A DNA stretch of 49,109 nucleotides from Pseudomonadota bacterium (lineage in GTDB: Bacteria; Pseudomonadota; Gammaproteobacteria; Steroidobacterales; Woeseiaceae). Every line of letters starts with the position of its first letter. Position 1 is the first letter of the stretch. Position numbers and translations under genes: made by a program. Shown in pieces: positions 44,571 to 49,109 of the stretch. Below the pieces are notes generated by a model. The model ran no database searches and was not told where the DNA came from. It saw nothing but the letters and a program-made list of their open reading frames with translations. The stretch is from assembly GCA_022573655.1 (NCBI GenBank), contig JACZTO010000014.1, positions 1 to 49,109 of the forward strand, given 5' to 3'.

Positions 44571-44616
44571 GGGATCGCATAAATAAATGGCACCGTAAAT
44601 CGGGGAGGGAATAGCA

Positions 44617-45075
44617 GTGATCGAATTCGAACTCAATGGGGAATCCGTAACATCCGCGAGCGAGGCCGATACGCCCTTGCTGTGGGTGGTGCGTGACGAG
44701 CTCAAACTCAAAGGCACGAAATACGGCTGCGGTATCGCCATGTGCGGTGCCTGCACGGTGCACATCGACGGTGTTGCGACACGTTCATGTATCACGCCGC
44801 TATCCAGTGTGGCCGGGCACGCAGTGACGACGATCGAAGGCCTCGCGAGCGACGCCGGCAAGGCGCTGCAGAAGGCCTGGGTCGATGAGCAGGTGCCGCA
44901 GTGTGGCTATTGCCAGTCGGGCCAGATCATGCAGGCGGCCGGCTTTCTCGAGAACAACCCAAGCCCGACCGACGAGCAGATTACCGCCGCGATGAACGGC
45001 ATTCTATGCCGCTGCATGGCCTACACACGCATCCACAAAGCAATCAAGACCGCCGCCGGCGGCGAAGGGGCGTAG
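44617..45075 (+). CDS. iorA: Mo-hydroxylase 2Fe-2S subunit (IorA-like)
   Basis: A 152-residue electron-transfer subunit of a xanthine-oxidase-family molybdenum hydroxylase, most like isoquinoline 1-oxidoreductase alpha. Two 2Fe-2S clusters are held by Cys38, Cys43, Cys46 and Cys58 (YGCGIAMCGAC) and by Cys96, Cys99, Cys131 and Cys133 (CGYCQSG, CRC). The GTG start is preceded by GGGAGGG. It lies 2 nt before the large subunit, and no FAD subunit gene is present, as in the two-subunit IorAB enzymes. The true substrate (aldehyde or N-heterocycle) is unknown. Confidence 0.88.
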   Translation: MIEFELNGESVTSASEADTPLLWVVRDELKLKGTKYGCGIAMCGACTVHIDGVATRSCITPLSSVAGHAVTTIEGLASDAGKALQKAWVDEQVPQCGYCQSGQIMQAAGFLENNPSPTDEQITAAMNGILCRCMAYTRIHKAIKTAAGGEGA

Positions 45076-45077
45076 TC

Positions 45078-47351
45078 ATGGCCATACGAGCAGATCAAAT
45101 ACAGGGCAACGTCAGCCGGCGGACATTCCTGGCGGGCAGCGCAGGCGCGACGCTGGTCATGGGACTCGGTGTCGTGTTGCCGGGTTGCAGTCGCGAGGAA
45201 GCCGCTATCGACATGGCGATCGATGCGGCGAGCCGCAGCTTTGCGCCCACCGTCTGGTTCGAGATCGGTAGCGATGGCGGCATCCTGATCAACGTGGCCA
45301 AAGCCGAGATGGGCCAGCACGTTGGCACGGCGCTGGCGCGAGTCATTGCCGATGAACTGGGCGCCGACTGGGACGATATCGATATCAAGTATGTCGATAG
45401 CGATCCCAAGTGGGGCTATATGATCACGGGCGCCTCATGGTCGGTGTTTACCACGTTTACAATGCTATCCCAGGCCGGTGCTGCCGGGCGCACGATTCTG
45501 TGCGATGCAGGCGCAGCGCTGCTCGGGGTCGATCCTGCCGATTGCACGGTCGAAGGCAGTAATGTTGCCGCGAACGGCAAGCAGGTATCGTTTGCCGAAA
45601 TCGTGCGAAAGGGCGATATCAGCCGCACGTTCAGTGAGGAAGAGCTGGGCGCGTTGCCGCTTAAACCCGCGTCGGAACGGCGTTACATCGGGCAAACCAC
45701 GCAGGCGCTCGATATTCCGGCGAAAGCCACGGGCCAGGCGGTTTATGGGCTCGACGTTGAGTTGCCGGGTATGGTGTTTGCGCACCCAATGATCCCGCCG
45801 ACCCGTTACGGCAGCACGATCAAAAGCATTGACGATACGGCTGCCAGGGGAATCCCGGGTTACCTGCAGACGCTGGCCCTGACGGATCCGAGTGAAGTGT
45901 TACAGGGCTGGGCCGTCGTCATTGCCGAGGATTATCCGAGTGCAATGAAAGCGGCAAAAGCTGTTGCCGTGGACTGGGAGCCCGGTCCAACGGCCAACGT
46001 GAGCGAAGCGGACATTCTCGCTGAGGGTGCCAAGCTTGCCGCGGACAAGAGTAGCGGTGTGCTGTTTGTTGACGACGGCGATGTTGTTGCCGCACGTGCC
46101 GACGCCGCGACAACGCACAGCGCGATCTATAGAACGGGCACAGTGCTTCATTTTACGCTCGAGCCCGCGAACGCCGTCGTCGAATTCGTTGACGGTAAGT
46201 GCCACATCCACTCCGGTAATCAATGGCAATCCCTGATCCTGCCGACACTCGCAAAGTCTCTGGGCATGGAAGAGGCCGATATTACGATTCACCAGTACTA
46301 CCTGGGTGGCGGATTTGGCCGGCGTCTCTGGGGAGACCCGATGATCCCTGCGGCATTGGCCGCGCAGCAGCTGAATAAACCCGTCAAGATCGTATTTCAG
46401 CGGGCCGACGATAGTCGTTTCGACTGCGTTCGCTCGGCATCGGTCCAGCAGTTTGATGCGTCTTTCGATATGGGCGGCGCGCTGACCGGAATCGAGCACG
46501 CGGCGGCGGCGGGTTGGGCGACGCTGGCAATGGCGCCTTTCTTCATGCTCGACGGCATCGACGGCAAGGGCAAGTTCCACGGGTTCGAGATCAACGGCGC
46601 CGATCACTGGTACACGCTGCAGAATCATCGCGTGCGAACGATCAACAACGAGCTTGCCCAGCGTACGTTCCTGCCAGGCTGGTTGCGCTCGGTTGGTCCA
46701 GGCTGGATAGGCTGGGGTGTGGAGTCGTTCATGGACGAGCTTGCTGGCATAACAGGTGAAGACCCGATCGAGTTTCGATTGGCGCGTCTCGACGCTTCCG
46801 GCAAGAACGCGGGCAATGTACCGGAGTCAGTCGGCGGTGCCACGCGCCTGGCGGCGGTTCTCAGGGATGTCCGCGATCGTTCTGGCTGGGGGAGAGAACT
46901 GCCGGACGGTGAGGGATTCGGGGTTGCTGTTTGCGGAGGCCAGGAGCGCGCGATGCCGACCTGGATTGCATGCGTCGCGCACGTCGCAGTCGACGTGGAA
47001 AGCAAGTCAGTGAAAGTCAAAAAGATCTGGCAGTCGATTGACTGCGGCACGGTGGTGCACCCCGACGGCGCTATGGCGCAGGCAGAGGGTGCGACGTTGT
47101 GGGGCGTCAGTCTTGCCTTACACGAAGGAACGACTTTCAAGGATGGGCAAGTCGTGGATCGCAATCTCGATACCTACACGCCACTCAGGATGGCCGATGT
47201 GCCCGAACTCGATATCAAGTTCATGGACAGCACCGAATTCCCGACAGGTTTGGGCGAACCACCGGTCGTTCCGGTCGCGCCCGCGATTGGCAATGCAATC
47301 TATGTAGCCAGCGGCATACGCGTGCGAGATTTACCTATACGACTGTCGTGA
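45078..47351 (+). CDS. iorB: Mo-hydroxylase catalytic subunit (IorB-like), Tat-exported
   Basis: A 757-residue molybdopterin-binding subunit of the aldehyde/xanthine oxidoreductase family. It begins with a twin-arginine signal (SRRTFLAGS, Arg14-Arg15) and a hydrophobic stretch ending in LPGC at Cys37, so it is exported and may be lipid-anchored. The N-terminal domain (about 45-200), the aldehyde-oxidase a/b hammerhead (QAVYGLDVELPGMVFAH), the GGGFGRRLWGD cofactor loop and a C-terminal GLGEPPVVPVAPAIGNA are present. The Glu in the last motif is the expected catalytic base. The frame is open upstream to 44901 inside iorA, but the ATG at 45078 gives the Tat signal. Its 3' end overlaps prpE by 17 nt. 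Confidence 0.9.
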   Translation: MAIRADQIQGNVSRRTFLAGSAGATLVMGLGVVLPGCSREEAAIDMAIDAASRSFAPTVWFEIGSDGGILINVAKAEMGQHVGTALARVIADELGADWDDIDIKYVDSDPKWGYMITGASWSVFTTFTMLSQAGAAGRTILCDAGAALLGVDPADCTVEGSNVAANGKQVSFAEIVRKGDISRTFSEEELGALPLKPASERRYIGQTTQALDIPAKATGQAVYGLDVELPGMVFAHPMIPPTRYGSTIKSIDDTAARGIPGYLQTLALTDPSEVLQGWAVVIAEDYPSAMKAAKAVAVDWEPGPTANVSEADILAEGAKLAADKSSGVLFVDDGDVVAARADAATTHSAIYRTGTVLHFTLEPANAVVEFVDGKCHIHSGNQWQSLILPTLAKSLGMEEADITIHQYYLGGGFGRRLWGDPMIPAALAAQQLNKPVKIVFQRADDSRFDCVRSASVQQFDASFDMGGALTGIEHAAAAGWATLAMAPFFMLDGIDGKGKFHGFEINGADHWYTLQNHRVRTINNELAQRTFLPGWLRSVGPGWIGWGVESFMDELAGITGEDPIEFRLARLDASGKNAGNVPESVGGATRLAAVLRDVRDRSGWGRELPDGEGFGVAVCGGQERAMPTWIACVAHVAVDVESKSVKVKKIWQSIDCGTVVHPDGAMAQAEGATLWGVSLALHEGTTFKDGQVVDRNLDTYTPLRMADVPELDIKFMDSTEFPTGLGEPPVVPVAPAIGNAIYVASGIRVRDLPIRLS

Positions 47352-49109
47352 CCGAGTCGGGACTGTCATCGCTCTGTTTCGCATAGCCTAGGCTCCGCAG
47401 GGCGAGCGTCACCACCTGCAGGGATTCGGCATCGTCTATGGTTGCGGGCATGGTCCAGGGTTCGCCGTCGGCGATGCTGCGCATGGTGCCACGCAGGATC
47501 TTGCCCGAACGCGTCTTGGGCAGCCTGTCGACTACCGCACAAAGCTTGAATGCCGCCACCGGTCCGATTTCGTCACGCACGGCCGCAATCACCTCCGCAA
47601 CGATGTCGCTCGCGTCCTGATCAACACCGGCACTCAGGACCAGCAATCCCAGCGGTAACTGCCCTTTGAGCTGATCTGCCACGCCGAATACAGCACATTC
47701 GGCGACCTTGGGGTGTGCTGTCAGTACTTCCTCCATTGCGCCTGTGGACAAGCGATGACCGGCGACATTGATCACGTCGTCCGTGCGTGACATCACGAAC
47801 ACGTAGCCGTTTTCGTCGATGTAGCCGGCATCGCCGGTTTCGTAGTAACCCGGGAAGTTACGGAAGTAGGTCTCTTCATAGCGCTTATCGGCGTTCCACA
47901 AGCCCGTGAATGTGCCAGGCGGCAATGGCGATTCGATAACCAGCGCGCCGATTTCTCCGCTGGCAACGGCGTTTCCCTTTGCGTCGAGCGCCGCTACGGT
48001 GTAGCCCGGCACGGGCCGCCCCGGCGAGCCGGGAACAACAGGCAATTGCTCGATTCCCAGGCAATTGGCGCAGATCGACCAGCCGGTTTCCGTCTGCCAC
48101 CAATGGTCGATGACCGGTACTTTCAGGGTGTCCTCTGCCCAGTGCAAGGTATCGGGATCGCATCGTTCCCCGGCCAGAAACAGCGCCTGTAAGCTGGAAA
48201 TATCGTATTTGCGGATATATTCCGCCTGGGGGTCTTCCTTTTTGATTGCTCGGAATGCCGTCGGCGCTGTGAACAGAACGTTGACCTTGTGTTCTTCCAC
48301 CACTCTCCAGAATGCGCCCGGATCCGGCGTGCCGACCGGTTTGCCTTCGTAAATCACCGTTGTATTGCCATTGAATAACGGGCCGTAGACGATATAGGAG
48401 TGGCCGACGATCCAGCCGATGTCCGATGCCGCCCAGTACACGTCTCCCGGCTGTACGTTGTATATATTGGACATGGTCCATTTCAAAGAGACGATGCCGC
48501 CCCCGGTATCGCGAACGACGCCTTTGGGCTGGCCTGTTGTTCCTGAGGTGTACAGGATATATAACGGGTGATTGGCGTCGACGGGAATGCAATCGACGGG
48601 CTCTGCAGCGTCCATGGCCTCGTGCCAGTCCAGATCGCGACCCTCGACCAGGTCCGCTGCCAGCATCGGGCGTTGCAGAATGACGCACAGTTCCGGTTTC
48701 CACGTGGCCAGGTCGATGGCCTTGTCGAGCAACGGTTTGTAAGCGACCAACCGCGAGGGTTCAACGCCGCAGGAGGCGGACACAATCGCCTTGGGAGTGG
48801 CGTCGTCAATGCGCACGGCCAGTTCCTTGCTGGCGAACCCACCGAAGACGACACAGTGGATAGCGCCAATCCGGGCGCAGGCGAGCATTGCGACGAGGGC
48901 TTCCGGCACCATCGGCATGTAGATGATGACGCGATCGCCTGTCGACACGCCTTGGGCGCTGAGCACGCCCGCGAATCGGGAAACCTCGTCCAGCAGCTCG
49001 TTGTAGCTTATGCGTCTTTGTGTCTGCGTTACGGGACTGTCGTGTATTACGGCTGGCTGATCACCGCGGCCATCCTTTACATGAATATCCACTGCGTTGT
49101 AGCAGGCGT
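47335..49109 (-). CDS. prpE: Propionyl-CoA synthetase, N-terminus beyond window
   Basis: An acyl-CoA synthetase of the AMP-forming family that converts propionate (or acetate) to its CoA ester. The visible part starts at the right edge with ACYNAVDIHVKDGRG, the known N-terminal core of PrpE, so some 70-80 residues lie outside. A GTG at 49092 inside this motif is therefore not the start. Motifs are YTSGTTGQPKG near the AMP site, DHWWQTETGWS, SRTDDVINVAGHRLSTG and PKTRSGKILRG with the catalytic Lys. The GQLPLGLLVL segment favours PrpE over AcsA. Convergent with iorB; the overlapping 3' ends leave no room for a separate terminator. Confidence 0.9.
   Translation of the reverse strand, partial: ACYNAVDIHVKDGRGDQPAVIHDSPVTQTQRRISYNELLDEVSRFAGVLSAQGVSTGDRVIIYMPMVPEALVAMLACARIGAIHCVVFGGFASKELAVRIDDATPKAIVSASCGVEPSRLVAYKPLLDKAIDLATWKPELCVILQRPMLAADLVEGRDLDWHEAMDAAEPVDCIPVDANHPLYILYTSGTTGQPKGVVRDTGGGIVSLKWTMSNIYNVQPGDVYWAASDIGWIVGHSYIVYGPLFNGNTTVIYEGKPVGTPDPGAFWRVVEEHKVNVLFTAPTAFRAIKKEDPQAEYIRKYDISSLQALFLAGERCDPDTLHWAEDTLKVPVIDHWWQTETGWSICANCLGIEQLPVVPGSPGRPVPGYTVAALDAKGNAVASGEIGALVIESPLPPGTFTGLWNADKRYEETYFRNFPGYYETGDAGYIDENGYVFVMSRTDDVINVAGHRLSTGAMEEVLTAHPKVAECAVFGVADQLKGQLPLGLLVLSAGVDQDASDIVAEVIAAVRDEIGPVAAFKLCAVVDRLPKTRSGKILRGTMRSIADGEPWTMPATIDDAESLQVVTLALRSLGYAKQSDDSPDSVTTVV

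Overview
The window is a stretch of chromosomal core genome from a Gram-negative gammaproteobacterium. I see no tRNA, rRNA, CRISPR array, phage or transposase gene. Markers of the class are nlpD-rpoS, sdhCDAB-sdhE-ygfX, rpoE-rseABC, lolCED, msbA-lpxK-kdsB and csiV-mfd. Several blocks follow the gene order of Pseudomonas (comEC-exbBD-msbA-lpxK-kdsB, rpoE-rseABC-lepAB, rnc-era-recO-pdxJ-acpS). The block rpfE-like/recJ/prfB/lysS instead recalls the Xanthomonas rpf region. This mixture suggests a deep-branching lineage near Woeseiaceae, Steroidobacteraceae or Xanthomonadales; that placement is inference.

Layout: (1) 82-4284, an Smr-domain nuclease gene diverging from surE-pcm-yqaA-nlpD-rpoS. A 263-bp palindromic MITE-like element sits exactly at the rpoS stop codon. 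(2) 4561-10303, a Mth938-like protein gene diverging from rpfE-like/recJ/prfB/lysS; prfB uses the classical +1 programmed frameshift. (3) 10304-10564, an intergenic patch of three palindromic repeats. (4) 10561-15291, ygfZ diverging from sdhCDAB-sdhE-ygfX. (5) 15362-25736, a sigma-E style promoter followed by rpoE-rseABC, a thioredoxin-fold gene, lepA-lepB, a DUF4845 gene, rnc-era-recO-pdxJ-acpS and a DEDD exonuclease gene. (6) 25746-29035, rlmD, nagZ and a PAS-GGDEF gene with a degenerate active site, converging on (7) csiV and mfd on the minus strand. A terminator and a small BamE-like secreted protein gene lie upstream of mfd. (8) 33814-44542, the envelope block lolC-lolE-lolD, DUF2062, comEC, exbB-exbD, msbA, lpxK and kdsB. 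(9) 44617-49109, a two-subunit molybdenum hydroxylase (iorAB-like) converging on a propionyl-CoA synthetase gene that runs off the right edge.

Functionally the window is dominated by envelope building and surveillance: NlpD, NagZ, the Lol system, MsbA/LpxK/KdsB, and the sigma-E stress circuit. Translation and RNA processing (RF2, LysRS, LepA, RNase III, Era, RlmD) and respiration (SdhCDAB with SdhE) make up most of the rest. Genes are tightly packed, with many 1-8 nt ATGA/GTGA/TAATG overlaps. No gap without a gene exceeds 300 bases.

I did not find a convincing undescribed multi-gene system. The most unusual items are the palindromic element that fuses seamlessly to the rpoS stop, the nested palindromes after lysS, the degenerate GGDEF protein that keeps its c-di-GMP I-site, and an RpoS that lacks the usual N-terminal extension.
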